Shown here piece by piece: positions 1 to 11,371 of a stretch of 64,000 bases of DNA (positions within the stretch are counted from its first letter, which is position 1; each line of letters opens with the position of its first letter). Source of the stretch: Lantana camara (lineage: Eukaryota; Streptophyta; Magnoliopsida; Lamiales; Verbenaceae); NCBI GenBank assembly GCA_037501455.1, contig CM074855.1:30165001-30229000 (forward strand), read 5' to 3'. The translations under genes were made by a program, and so were the position numbers. The notes under the pieces were generated by a model that saw nothing but the letters and a program-made list of their open reading frames with translations, had not been told where the DNA came from and made no database searches.

Positions 1-70
1 GGCAACAGAATGGGCGAATCCAGACTTCGGTTTTAAACCTAATCTCGGCTTATTTTAACTTAAACCATCC
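1..70. repeat. Viral terminal redundancy, left copy
   Basis: This stretch matches 8099-8168 at 69 of 70 positions; the single difference is a/g at position 40. The two copies lie one viral genome length apart. Because the window starts exactly here, the repeat may be longer than 70 bp. Confidence 0.9.
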
Positions 71-464
71 CAGAAATAAATTTTTTCGATCTGGTACTTT
101 TTTTTTTTTTTTGGTACATTAAACCCCCGCCATGAACATTGATTCTAGTAACCTGATATTATTCAATACAATAAGATTTAGCCGGCCATATTAGGCGGCG
201 AATTATAATATAAAATTGTAAAATTAATAACTGAAATGTAAATTAGCTTACTTATTAATTGATGCACTCCAAACTTGCAAGATTGCAAAATTTTTCACTC
301 AGAATATTAGAGAATTTTTACAAACTGAACTTAAAAAATACAAACTTGGTATTTTTCGCTCTGCCTAATGCAAGGCTGGGCAATCCTATAAATAGACAAA
401 AAATCGGATTTGAAATCCAGAATTGAAATCTAATCTAAACTATTTGCTCTATTATTAATGAGCA

Positions 465-472
465 CTATATAG
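465..472 (-). promoter_or_regulatory. Candidate pregenomic RNA TATA box
   Basis: CTATATAG lies in the gap after the last ORF, the usual place for the caulimovirid pregenomic promoter. A transcript starting about 30 nt downstream would have a leader of roughly 0.6 kb before the primer site, read around the circle, which is normal for the family. An AATAAA signal on the same strand lies just upstream (492-497). Short motifs only, so this is tentative. Confidence 0.3.
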
Positions 473-558
473 ACTGCACACAACAGGTTACTTTATTAAA
501 GTAAAAGATTCCTTCCAAAAGTGGAAATAGTTGGTGAGGTAGCTGGCATATCATCCTT

Positions 559-930
559 TCAGGATCCTATCTTATCTTTTCCTTCTTTATTCAAATATTT
601 TCGAATAACCTGATCAATATCTTCAAAAATTCCTTCATAAGGATTTTGTGCCTCTCCAGCTGGGCAATAGTCTTCGTTGGATAATGTATCCATTGAAACA
701 CTCGATTGTGATTCAAAGCTGAAATTTTTCTTTACTTCCTTTAAATAGGAAGCTACTTTCTCTTCATTAGAAACTTGTCCTTTTTGGAAATATAATTTCT
801 GTGAAATATATTCAAATGGACTCGGAGTTTTATTCTGTTCCTCCAGGATTGTATATTCCTCAATCTTCTTTCTTATATTATCTAAAGTCTCTTGACCTTC
901 AATGACTCATTCCTTATTAATTTGCATCAT
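559..930 (-). pseudogene. Viral ORF 5 (last ORF), interrupted early
   Basis: A frame of 123 codons plus stop that opens with a double ATG at 930-925 and closes with TGA at 559-561. The start overlaps the end of the preceding ORF, whose stop is at 917-919. Codon 8 is an in-frame TGA (907-909); the rest is open and encodes an acidic, lysine- and glutamate-rich hydrophilic protein. I do not recognise a family. In polycistronic caulimovirids the last ORF is often the translational transactivator or an accessory protein, but nothing in this sequence proves that role. The stop/start overlap with the previous ORF is the main evidence that it is a real gene. Confidence 0.5.
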
Positions 931-1900
931 TTTTCTCCAGAACTTTTGTATAGAAAGTCCTAAAGATACATGGTATCTTCTGTTGAGTTTCTCCCAACTC
1001 TGGTTCCCATTTCCAAATCCAAGGAATTCCAAATTCAGTGAAAAAATGTAAAGAAGGCATTCCTTCTATCCATCTTCCATTATTTTGTTCCTCAATAATT
1101 TTGGGAGAAATTCCCACCCATTGGGAATATAATTCCTGAAAAGTGGTTGGCAAAATTTTTGTTGTAGGGCCAAAACTAAGCCACCATTGGTATAACCAGT
1201 TTGGAATGTCCTTGTTATAAACATTTGGACAAATTTTAAAAAACCATGAATGCTTATGAAGCTCATTTTCATAAAGGAAAGCTTTATTAAAGGCTTCAAC
1301 ATAATCCCAATAATTAAATTTTATTTTTATTTGGGAATTTTGGAGACCATATTCTCTTTCTCTGAGTGTACTAATACCCCACTCTTCTGCAGATATTATC
1401 TGCTTAATAATCACTTTACTAAAGCTATAAACTTTAGTCTATCTTCCTGCATAAAAATGATCAAATTCGCAGGATCCTGTCACCTTGAGTATATTCTCAA
1501 AGTGAGTTCGTTGTTTATATGAACCATCAGTAAAAGATGCAGTATCTAAATACCTTTGCATGAGATGCCAGATATTATCCTTCCATCTCAAGTCTTTATC
1601 TTCTAAGAGTAGTATTAACTCTTTATGAGAATTCTGCTCAAATAACAGATCAACGGACTCAATTTCTTCATCCCCTACTATATTAGCATAGGATGGGGCA
1701 GTTTGAGTATTACTCTCCTGTTTAGCTTTAAACTCCAAAAATTCTTTGTATAAAGGGTCATCCTTTGGAGTATTACTTGAGGATGATGATGAAATATTAG
1801 CAATATTTTCAGCTATAAGCTTCTGTTTGCCAAATTGGGCAATAGTTCTTCCAACTCTTCCTCTATTAGAGGGATTTCTTCCTCCTCCTCGAGGTTGCAT
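917..1900 (-). pseudogene. Viral ORF 4, one in-frame stop
   Basis: One reading frame of about 327 codons, broken only by TAG at 1439-1441; the two halves (153 and 165 residues) are in the same frame. The N-terminus is Gly/Arg-rich with several RG pairs, followed by a serine run and an acidic segment. The second half is rich in Trp and aromatic residues (WLYQWW, WIWKWEPE). The ATG lies 12 bp past the end of ORF 3. No domain was recognised. A basic, glycine-rich head is compatible with nucleic-acid binding, which is inference only. Its position after RNase H is where caulimovirids put transactivator or accessory genes. Its last bases overlap the start of ORF 5. Confidence 0.6.
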
Positions 1901-1914
1901 CCTGAAATATGAAT

Positions 1915-2532
1915 TTAAGCTATTAGCTTTTTTAGTTTCTCTTTTACAGCTATAAGCTGTTTCTCATCCTCTTCAATATAAGGATCAAGACCATGATCTA
2001 CATTAAGATAAAAATATAAAGAATTAGTCTGCTCGATTTGAGCTTCTAAATAATTCTGATAAGCTATAAGCTTTGGAATCAATAATTTATGACGCCAAAC
2101 AGTTTCAAGGCCAGGAGATTTAATATTAGTCTTGATATCATAAGGACCAATCAAAGGGGGATCGAAATCATATTTGAATTTTTCCCAATTCCAAAGATTT
2201 ATAACTAGATTCCTAGGAGAATTCATTCCTGCAAAATCAAGCAATATACCAATCAATTTCTTCAAGGAGTTTCTCCTTAAAATGTCTGCTAGAATTAATA
2301 TGGAAACAAGCATTTTCATATTGACTTTTCTTTCAATAAAATCGATGTTGATTCTTGGATTAAGAATTTCATAATGGATTTTATTCTCCCAATAAATAAT
2401 ATTCTTGTCATGTTCATGTAAAATATACCCAATTTTTTTCATATAATTATGAATTTTCTTAGATTTATCCCAATTAATAGATTTATAAAATCTGTGGGGA
2501 GGTAACTCTGGAATTCCTCTGGCTTCACGCAT
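1915..2532 (-). CDS. Viral ORF 3, 205 residues, intact, function unknown
   Basis: This open frame is unbroken. Its ATG (2530-2532) overlaps the terminal TGA of the polymerase ORF (2525-2527) by 8 nt. It has a mixed charged/hydrophobic composition, Trp in several places (NWDKS, YWENK, LWNWEKF) and a lysine-rich C-terminus that looks coiled-coil. There is no signal peptide or clear membrane helix. I do not recognise the family. Position and overlap show it belongs to the viral polycistronic unit. It is the only full-length ORF of this copy without a stop or frameshift, although an old copy may be silent. Confidence 0.7.
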   Translation of the reverse strand: MREARGIPELPPHRFYKSINWDKSKKIHNYMKKIGYILHEHDKNIIYWENKIHYEILNPRINIDFIERKVNMKMLVSILILADILRRNSLKKLIGILLDFAGMNSPRNLVINLWNWEKFKYDFDPPLIGPYDIKTNIKSPGLETVWRHKLLIPKLIAYQNYLEAQIEQTNSLYFYLNVDHGLDPYIEEDEKQLIAVKEKLKKLIA

Positions 2533-2944
2533 CCTGTAAATATTCTCTTGTTAGAAAATCAGGAAGACTATTTTCAGTTCATTTTTTATAAATAATTTCG
2601 AAATCAAAATGAGCTAATTGAGCTTGCCATTTGGCAAACATTTGTTTAGAGACTTCATGATCAAAGTTTTTATTAAACATGTATTTAGCAGCTTGACAAT
2701 CAGTTTTAATAACAAATTTTTGATTATATAAATCATCCTGAAATTTAAGCACACATTTGAGAATAGCCAAAATTTCTTTTGCTATAGTAGCATAATTCTT
2801 TTGACTATCTCTCCATTTTCCAGAATGGAACCTAACAAGATATTCTTGTTTATTAATAGGATCCTTTTGCTCAAGGATTCCTCCAAAACTAATATCAGAA
2901 GCATCAGTTTCGATAATTTTTTCCAATTTGGGATTAGCAAGCAT
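2525..2944 (-). pseudogene. Viral RNase H domain, end of the polyprotein
   Basis: RNase H follows the RT in the same polyprotein. Visible catalytic motifs are ETDASD near the start, the helix IAKEILAILKCV with its acidic residue, and IKTDCQAAKYM. The frame is broken by TGA at 2579-2581. A further 17 codons in frame, with the conserved-looking LPDFLTRE tail, run to the natural TGA at 2525-2527, which overlaps the ATG of ORF 3. The domain is also out of frame with the RT segment upstream (break near 3010-3030). In a live virus it would degrade the RNA template during reverse transcription in the cytoplasm. Confidence 0.88.
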
Positions 2945-2958
2945 TAAACAAGGAAGAT

Positions 2959-4251
2959 TTATAACCTTTCCTCTAATTTTTTTAATAACCTGAGTATGAC
3001 TATCAGTCCACGGCTTTGGATTTTCTTTAATCTATCATAAAGAATAGCTGTATCCTCAGCAAGATTTCTATAATAAGGGGAAATGTAATTTAAGCTTCCA
3101 AAAAATCTTTGGAGCTGAGTTTTATCAATAATTTGATCAGGAAACTTAGAAGCAAATTCTATACTTCTATTCATAGGAATTATTTTTCCCTTTTCAATAT
3201 TATGACTAAGAAATCTAATTTTTGTTTGAAAAAGAAGCATTTTTGGTTTAGATATAACCAAACCATTTTGAATAACAATTTTCTTGAATATATCAAGATG
3301 TTTAAAATGACTTTCAATATTTTTTGAGAATACTAAAATATCATCAATATAAACTATAATAAAATCACTATAAGGATTAAAAATGTCATTCATAATATTT
3401 TGGAATTCTGAAGGGGCATTTTTCAATCCAAAAGGCATTACTTTCCACTCATATTGTCCAAAAGGGACATTAAAAGCGGTTTTATAAATATCTTTTTCAT
3501 GGATTTGAATTTGCCAATATCCCGATTTTAAATCAAATTTAGAAAATATAAGGGCATCATAAATCTTATCAAGTAAATCCTTTTTATTAGGGATTGGATA
3601 CCTAATCCGTTTCAAAACTTTATTCAAAGGTTTATAGTTAATAACTAACCTGGGCACTCCTCTTTCTTGTTCAGCTTGTTTATTAACATAAAAAGTTGTG
3701 CATGACCAAGGAGATTTAGAAGGTCTTATTAACCCTTTGTTTTGAAGAGATTCACGCTCTTTTTTACAAAGATTTAAATATTCTTTGTTCATTTGACAAG
3801 GCCTAGCCTTAGTAGGAATCTTTCTTTCCTCAAAATCTTCTTCGTACGGGAGAGAAACAATATGTTTCTTTCTTTCCCAAAAAGCATTTGGATGGTCATT
3901 ACAAATTTGTAAGGAGAACTGATTATAAAGAAATCTAATTTTATCTTGTAATTTATGATTTTTTAAAATATTATCAATATCATTTATCTCAATTTCTTGT
4001 TTAAGAAAATTAATTTGATTTTCTTTTCTTTCAATTAAAGAATCTTTTATTTGATTTAAAACCCTAGTAAAAGGTTCAACAATAAATTGAAAAGATATTT
4101 CTTTCCCTTCAAAAGTTCCTATAAATCCTTTTTCATCAATATTTTTTATAGGAAATATTTTCTTTAGAAAAGGAGTTCCAAGTATAAATTGGTTAGTGAT
4201 GTTTTTCACTAATAAAAAACTATTAGGAATACAAACCTTTTTTTTTTGCAA
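2959..4251 (-). pseudogene. Viral protease end and reverse transcriptase
   Basis: The segment begins with the C-terminal part of the aspartic protease (FILGTPFL motif) and then the RT. RT blocks in order: RLVINYKPLNK, FDLKSGYWQIQI, the FGLKNAPSEFQ block, and the catalytic YIDDILVF box at about 300 residues in. No ATG opens it; the frame starts with TTG and overlaps the capsid-protease frame, from which it differs by one base at a ten-A run (plus-strand T run 4238-4247). The 3' end leaves frame near 3010-3030, before RNase H. It would copy pregenomic RNA into DNA. Both frameshifts are most simply decay. Confidence 0.92.
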
Positions 4252-6824
4252 ATATAAGCTTTAAGAATTTTGTAATCAATTTTCATTTTCTGCCCATTAG
4301 CAGCACTAATAGAATGAGTGGTTTTATGAAAATACCTGGTAGGAATAATTCCTTCTTGAATACAATTTAAATCAATACCACTATCAACAAGAGCTATAAG
4401 ATCTTGTCTATAGTTTCCATCAATTAAGAGAGAGATTTTTATAAACCATTTTTGAGATATAACCATCTCTAAGGTAGATAAAAAATTATCATCTTCTGAA
4501 AAAGTAATCTGGTTTTCTTCTTCAGGAATATAAACTTGTTTTCCTCTACTAATCTCAAGTTTAAAAACTCTTTCTTCAAGATTCTTGTTATCATTTTTCA
4601 AAAATTTTATTTCCTTTTTAAGATTTTGAATCTCAAAAGATAAGTCATCTCTAGTAGTAGGATGATTAAAAGACTGCCTTTGCTTTAAAATTTTATTAAC
4701 TTCTGCCATAGTATATGGTTCAGAATTCTGTTGAAAACTTTGATTTTGATCAAAATCATTTTTTGCTTTTAATTGATCAATAATTTTTGATCTAATATCG
4801 GGATCTTGAATGATTTTTAAAACTTCAAGAATATTGTCATTAGTAATAACATTTATTTCCTGAAATTGGGAAATAATTTGATAAATGTTTCCTTCTTCTG
4901 TATCCGAAGATTCCATTTGGTTTTCACAAGTTAAACCATTCTTACAAGGTTTACACTCTTCAGATTCAGAAGAATAATCCTCATTTTCTAAAACTTCCAA
5001 ATCATCTGTATATGATGATTTTTCATTTTCAGAATCTGAATTTAAAAGTATATTGCAAGGAGTATCTTTGATATTATCATCAATCTCTAAACTTTGAATT
5101 TTTTTCTTGGTCCAGCATTGATTAGCATAATGACCAATTTTTTTACATTTGCGACATATAATAGGAGGCATATTAGCTCTCCTTTTTTCTTTTCTCATCT
5201 CCCTTTTTTCCCTTCTTTTCTTGTATTTTCTTTTGGAAAATTCTGGGGATTTATGAAATTTTTTCTTTTTATTATGGCCTTTTTCTTTAAGAATTGGATT
5301 AGAAATCCCAAACTGATGACAAAATTGTCCTAATTGTTTTCTCTCATTAAGATTATGCTTCTTTATCTGTTGACTTAGCTTTATTTCATTGCATAAAGCT
5401 ATTCCTTCACTTTGGCAAGTCCCTATAAGACTACCATAATTATAATTATCGTAATTGATATTAACATCTCCTTTTCTGAGGGTATTTCTAACCCTTTCTG
5501 CAAAGAGAGAAGGTAACCCATCTATAAATTTGGACTTCCAATGAGTACTATTAGACTCAGGAAGTTCCATAACTCTACTAAGAAAAGTATCCCTATACCA
5601 TTTAAATGATGTAAGGGTACGACATCTCAGATTTTGAAGAAGAGTTCTGATTTTATCACTATTCTCTGAAAACCTTCCAGTAAAATGTTCAATAATATTA
5701 ACAATTAAAGTATAAACAGCATCAGGATTATTAATGCCATTTTCAATTTTTACCGTGTTAAGAGCATTTTCTTTCTTATCTTCAGTGAGATAATTATCCC
5801 ACCACCCTTTTAATTGACCAGTAAAGCCTGCTATAATCATTTTGGTAATATCCTTATCTCTATTACCATTACTTTTGCAAATAGTACTATACATGAGCAT
5901 TCTATGAACTGCATTGTAAATATGTCTCTCAGCAAAACCATCTATATTCCATTCATAGATATTTTTGCCACTATAAGAATTATTAAAAATATATTCATTT
6001 TCTTCAAGAATAATATCTTGAGGAGTTGGTCTAGGATAATAATACATTCTCTGAGTAGGCTTATCAGCATACTTAGATAATTTATTAATCTCTTCTTTAA
6101 CAGTATTACGATAATTTTCATTATCAGACATACTATCTTCAAACTCTTTATTAAGATTGTTAATTTTCAAACCCTTGAATTTTTCATCAAGAATTTTTTC
6201 TAACTCCGAAATAGATTTTAATTTAAAATCTTTGATTTCAGGAGGTGGTTGAATACTAGGGATTATTCCACTATATTCTCCATTATCTTTTTTAATTTTA
6301 TTCTGGGTTTTGAAATTATCCAAATCAAAAATAATTTTTTCCACCCTTTTAGTTAAAGAAGAAATATTTTCTCCAAGCACAATTAAATACATATTTGTAA
6401 AATTATGTTGTTGAACCATATTATTTATATGATTCAAAGTAATTGGTAAAGTATTGTTCTCAAATAATTTTTGAAAAGCAGTATAATATCTAGTCTCATT
6501 TCCTTTTTCTATGGGAAAAGAATGAGAAGGGGGAAAATTTGTTCTTAATATCTCTCCACTATGAGTGAGTTTATACTCTCTTTCTATAACAGAAATATGG
6601 TTTTCAACATAATTAGTTATAAACCAAGGAAGAAAAGATATTTTTAAATTTTTTTCAGCAAGATCTTTATAAAATTCATCTTGAAATATTTTTCTATCAT
6701 CTTTGGAAAAGTTTTTAAAAAGCCAATTTTTAAATGGTTTCCATTTAGGAAGATTAAAATCATTTTGGATTTGTTTTCTTGCCGGAGAACCCAGACTAAA
6801 ATCTATTTTGGGTTTAAAATCCAT
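4209..6824 (-). pseudogene. Viral capsid protein and start of aspartic protease
   Basis: This is an 871-residue open frame. The N-terminal half is a long coat-protein precursor with the caulimovirid-type block GWWDNYLT to FIDGLPSLFAERVR. A lysine/arginine-rich region precedes a CCHC zinc knuckle (CRKCKKIGHYANQC, near residue 558), followed by an acidic serine-rich stretch and a coiled coil. The aspartic protease active site VDSGIDLNCI is near residue 813. The frame ends in the ten-A run, beyond which the protease and RT continue in another frame. Capsid and polymerase therefore appear to have been a single polyprotein, unlike CaMV where they are separate. The ATG sits in TAATG, sharing one base with the movement-protein stop. 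Confidence 0.9.
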
Positions 6825-7942
6825 TAAATAGAAAAATTCATTTCGGAAGCAGTTATATCTGCATCTTTGACATTATAAATACCTTTCACAATATTATCAG
6901 GCTGAATCTTTAATTCTTCAACCTTTTCAAAATTGGACTCTTCTATAGAATCTGTTTCTCTTATTTGAGAAGTAGAAGCTCTTGAAGGAGATTCAGTATA
7001 GTAAATAGGAGAAATATGATGATGTGATTTAGATCTTGAATAAGATCTACCACTTCCTCCTATACAATTTATGGATGATTCAAAACTTATTTGAACATTT
7101 CCTTCAGAAGTTTGAAGGATACTAGTAGGATTAAAACTAGTATTTGGTTGAGCAGGAACAGCTTGCCCAATAATCCAATTTTCTGGGAAAGTTATTTCAT
7201 CCCATCTAATAGATCATCGAGTAGTAATCTCAGATCTACTAAAGTTACTTTCTACAAGAATAGTCTCATCAGATGGTTTATCAACCATCTTACATCTAGG
7301 ATTTAAAGTTTGAAGTGGTTTGTAATAAATTCTATAACAAACACACATAACTTCAGAACCAGGAGCATAATTATAACCATGCGTTTTTATATTTAAAGTT
7401 AAAGCATCCAAAATATTAACATCAGACAATGATAACTGTAAATTAGGATAAACATTAAAATAAACTGGACCATGTGCCAGGCTAGATTGTATAATACCTA
7501 TCGAGGATTGTTTCCAGATAAGATTTCTACCATCACTGAGAGCAGCTATAAAACTCTCAGGTAAACCTTCTAAGGTTAAAGACTTAAAAGCAACTTGGAC
7601 TAATCCAATATGAATAAATTTATAAATGTCTCTATATTTATTGAGGTCTCTATTATTAAGTAATTTAATAATCATTTCATCTTTATTAAGAGAAATTGTT
7701 ACCTCAGTGGTTTTAACAACTTGCTTGAAACTTAATTTATCAAAAGTTCCAAATTTATAAATAACAGTCGGATCTATTTTAGGAATAGTCCATTTATTCA
7801 ATAAATCAAGATTTTGAAGAATATCATATTCCTCTTCAATACCGTTTTTAACAGTATCCCTATTTCTGAAGATGCTCATCATAAAAGGATTGTGTTGAAT
7901 ATTACCAGAAACTAGAATCAATACCCATGGCTCTGATACCAT
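6824..7942 (-). pseudogene. Viral movement protein, one in-frame TGA
   Basis: This first ORF has 372 codons and ends in TAA at 6824-6826, overlapping the capsid ATG. It is interrupted by TGA at 7214-7216, leaving 242 residues before it. The IHIGLVQVAFKSLTLEGL segment is the conserved core of the 30K movement-protein family, which lets virus move through plasmodesmata. The region after the stop is Ser-rich and low-complexity and may tolerate truncation. The first codons overlap the tRNA-Met primer site, so the N-terminal residues are dictated by the replication signal. Confidence 0.88.
7930..7941 (-). promoter_or_regulatory. tRNA-Met primer-binding site of the virus
   Basis: On the minus strand this reads TGGTATCAGAGC, complementary to the 3' end of plant initiator tRNA-Met, the standard caulimovirid primer for first-strand DNA synthesis. 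It overlaps the movement-protein start codon, whose A is at 7942. Confidence 0.93.
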
Positions 7943-8098
7943 TCCAAGGATCTTTTATTAAGGCGGAAATTAAAATCATTTGGTGAGACCATATCAAAAA
8001 CTTTTATACTCTACATGGTAATTTTACTAAATTAAAACAAGCTAGAGATTTAGTTCTTAACCAATCATGGAGGCAAGCCCTGAAAACGCCTAAAACAT

Positions 8099-8167
8099 GG
8101 CAACAGAATGGGCGAATCCAGACTTCGGTTTTAAACCTGATCTCGGCTTATTTTAACTTAAACCATC

Positions 8168-8168
<1 letters not shown>
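8099..8168. repeat. Viral terminal redundancy, right copy, ending at the host junction
   Basis: Matches 1-70 with one mismatch. Directly after 8168 the sequence changes from viral to a TA microsatellite, whereas the left copy continues into viral sequence after position 70. Position 8168 is therefore the virus-host junction. Confidence 0.88.
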
Positions 8169-8223
<55 letters not shown>

Positions 8224-8262
8224 GTATATATACGTATAATATAATATTATATATATAATATG
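8169..8262. repeat. TA microsatellite at the viral junction
   Basis: A near-pure TA run of about 48 bp followed by imperfect TA/ATA sequence. It directly abuts the viral end at 8168. Confidence 0.95.
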
Positions 8263-8630
8263 TCTTAATAGTAAAAGTATTTTTTTTAACGGAGTAAAAA
8301 ATAATTTTTTTAAGAAAATACGGTAAAAAGTAACTTTTTAAACGGCCAAACGTTAAAAATTTAAAAACATGAATTTTATTTTGTTTACCAGGCTCGGGTA
8401 GAATTACTCCGTATGTCCTTCATATTGCACAAGATCTATCCTCAGTTCACTTTGGGTATATGGTTTTAAAAAATATATATATTGTACAAGATCTCTAACA
8501 CCTCTATAATCTTTAAACTGATATTAATCATGAATAGAAATACACAAATTTAAGAGTAAAAATTCTCGATTTTGATAAGAGGTTCAAATCACAAGATTTG
8601 TGTTGGGGATCACATGAGGTATGTAGTTTA
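8263..8630. other. Non-coding AT-rich spacer
   Basis: No coding frame or recognisable transposon end was seen. It contains short T-rich runs and forms the left flank of the nested elements that begin at 8631. Confidence 0.6.
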
Positions 8631-8764
8631 TGACACCCTTGAGGGGTCGATTGGTATTTCGAACAATTTTTGGTATTTGATAAACTAAAGTACCAATGCA
8701 CAAGAAATAAAGATCAAATGGAATAAACACTGAAAATAAAATGCACGAGCGATTTATACATCTA
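8631..8764 (-). repeat. SIRE-like 3' LTR, distal part
   Basis: Matches 24645-24780 closely from TGACACCCTT through the gatttataca block, then stops abruptly. The remainder of the same LTR resumes at about 23812, beyond the nested insertions. Confidence 0.85.
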
Positions 8765-9982
8765 ATATCCGATTTCTCGAACTTACAGGTATGACGTTGC
8801 GGGTGTGATACATACGCAATTTAATTATTTAATTATGCACTTAATTGCTATTATTGATGTTTTGATGATACTTGAACTTATATGAATTAGATCTTGATCC
8901 TTGAATATGAGTTTTGAATGTTTTTAAATACTTGACTTTGAACTTGAGCTTTATGTGTCCGAATTCAATTCCGATTTTCGTGAAATTTTGATATGCATGA
9001 AATACATGAGTTTTGAAAATGATTATATGCTCGTTATGTGATTTTGAATTTATTTGGTTTAGTTTTGGCTCGTTTTTGTTTTATGGAACAAAAAAAGGGG
9101 CTAAAGAGCATTTAGCGCACCTTGGGTTTCGGGTGGCATAACTTGGGCTCGGGAATTCAGATTCAAATTCCGTCACTTCCATTAGCCTCGTTTTGAAGAT
9201 TTGGGACCAATGGAATAAGCCTCATATTTTTCTAAACCCGTTTGAACCTCCAAAATTCAACCGAAATGAGCACCTCGTACCGGAAGTACCACCTTTGACT
9301 AAAAAGGGCATAACCTTTTCATTTGAGCACCTTTGACCAATTCTTGGGCCCACTTTCCACTTACTTACTCTCCTATCTCTATCCCTCAGCCTCACTTGGA
9401 ACTCACACCAAAAAGGAAGAGAAAATCAGCCCCAAAGTCTGAACAAGAGAAGAAGAAGGAGAAAAGGAAGAGACCATTCACCCTTGTGATTTTTGAGCCC
9501 AAATCACCCTCAATTCTCTCCTAATTCAAGAGGTAGATAGGTATTTGGACTCTCCATCCCTTTGTGATCATTTTAGCTTCAAGTTTGCAAGATTTCACCA
9601 TGATTTGAGTATTATATGGCATATGTGTTGAATAGTGAGAGTTTGGGACAATTTGATGATTCTAGCATGATCTCTTGTGAATTCTTTTGATATGAAGCAT
9701 GTATAATGATCTTAAGACATCATTTATGATTTATATGAATTTTCTTTAAGTGTTAGTTGAGAATTCATGACTTTGCCATTAATGAATTTTGAAGGTTTTG
9801 TAAGAACTTGTTCTCTTTTCACTTCTAGCATGTGTTGTTGCAAATTTGGACCTTATATTGGCATGAAATGCATGAATTCTTGCTACCATAACTTATCTAT
9901 GTGTGTTAGGTTGTTGTTAGTATAGATTACTTTGAGTTTTGAGGTGTTTGAGGGCTGAAAATCAAACCTTTTCAGCCCAGCG
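8765..9982 (+). repeat. Gypsy (Tekay/Del-like) LTR, left part
   Basis: From about 8815 it resembles the start of the 35249 solo LTR (caatttaattatttaattatg). Further in it shares the block around ggggctaa, gagcatttagcg and cctc-aaattcaaccgaaa. The TGTAACGCCCC head is missing and 8765-8815 is unexplained filler. It continues at 21950 after the CACTA insertion. Confidence 0.7.
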
Positions 9983-10597
9983 TACTACAAAAAAAAAATG
10001 GGTTTTTACTGCGGACAAATAACTGTAGCAAGAGGCCTAAATTCGTAGCAAAAACCCTTTAGCTATGCATTTACTACAAATTTTTGATCGTAGTTGATGT
10101 GGCCGTGACAAATATTATACTACGATCAAATGATCGTAGTAAATACTTTTTACTACGAAAATTTTAGCTTTTACTACGAACAATATTTCGTAATAAATAT
10201 GAGACAAATACATCTAGCTTTTGCTACGACCATCAAATTCGTAGTTAAAAAACAACATTAGCTACGATCAATACTTTGTAGTAAGAAATCTCATGTTTAA
10301 GATTTAGTATTTACTATGATCAATATCTCGTAGTAAAAAATTTAAATTTCTTTTTATTATTTAATTTTTATAAAATTATAATTGTTTTAATAATTTCCTA
10401 AAATACATTAATAAGTATATCATCAACCAACCTAAAATGAAATCAAATGAGACATCAAATTATATAGTCATAACAATAATTTTCAATGTTATTATCAACA
10501 TAATATTTTACAACCAAAACAATAACTCTTATGAATAAAAATTTACAAAACATTTACAATTATTTCGTCAATTTTTCAACTAGATGATTAAAAAAAA

Positions 10598-11371
10598 GGG
10601 ATAATTACGAACGACCCCTTGAGGTATGATGAAATTACAGATTACCCCCTGAGGTTTGAGAAATTACGAACACCCCCCTGAGGTTTACATTCTCTCTCAC
10701 AAATTCCAATCCTATCCTTGGGGGTATATTGTAATAATATTGAAACTTTGGGGGGTATTTTGTAATACTATTGAAACTTAGGGGGTATTTTGTAATTCTA
10801 TAGAAATTGTAAGGATATATTTGTAATGTTGGTTAAATTTGTATTTTTTAATTTGAAAATTTGTAAGTTCATTTAAACTTTGTTTGTTTTTCAATGAAAA
10901 AAATATTTCAAACATTGGTGATTTCTAATACATGTACTTTAAATACGAATAAACATTCCAATATAAATATATGCATGCCTAATTGTTTTTTTCAAAAAAA
11001 TATTTGGTATCCATAAACTTTAGGAATGAAATTAGTGCATTATTAAAACGTCAAAATATCATTAAATATCATTTTTTGCTAAACCAAAAAAGAATAAAAA
11101 AGAAAGAAAAGATGCTAGATAAACACATAATTCAAGTACTTACATCAAACCCCCCAAGAATTTCAATACATACATTAACCTCCTTAGTTTTGGACTTTTA
11201 TTACATTTACCCCCCTGAGTTTTAGAATATGAAGGGTAAAATAGTATAATCACATATTCTGTTAAGTTTAACAGATGAGAAAACATGTCAGGGGGGTATT
11301 CGTAATTTCTCAAACCTCAGGGGGTAACCTGTAATTTTGCCATACCTCAGGGGGGCGTTTGTAATTATCCC
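10598..11371. mobile_element. Mutator-type MITE with 95-bp inverted ends
   Basis: Both ends begin GGGATAATTAC and stay similar for about 95 bp through repeated ACCCCCTGAGG blocks. It is flanked by TTAAAAAAAA on both sides (10588-10597 and 11372-11381), a 9-10-bp duplication that fits Mutator-like elements. It has no coding capacity; the 80-residue frame inside is low-complexity. It lies within the CACTA element. Confidence 0.82.

Larger units (their letters stand above)
1..8168 (-). mobile_element. Endogenous pararetrovirus (Caulimoviridae), one full unit
   Basis: All viral ORFs read on the minus strand in this order: movement protein, capsid-protease-reverse transcriptase-RNase H, then three smaller ORFs. 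There is no integrase domain and no LTR. A tRNA-Met primer site overlaps the first start codon. Lack of integrase and LTRs, a 30K-type movement protein and a DNA-virus-type RT together identify Caulimoviridae. The first 70 bases recur at 8099-8168, so the unit is 8098 bp, a normal genome length for the family, and the copy is terminally redundant. The right edge meets a TA microsatellite. The left edge is not visible, so this could be one unit of a tandem array. The separate movement-protein ORF and three downstream ORFs do not match a genus I can name with confidence; petuvirus- or florendovirus-like relatives are the best guess. Confidence 0.93.
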
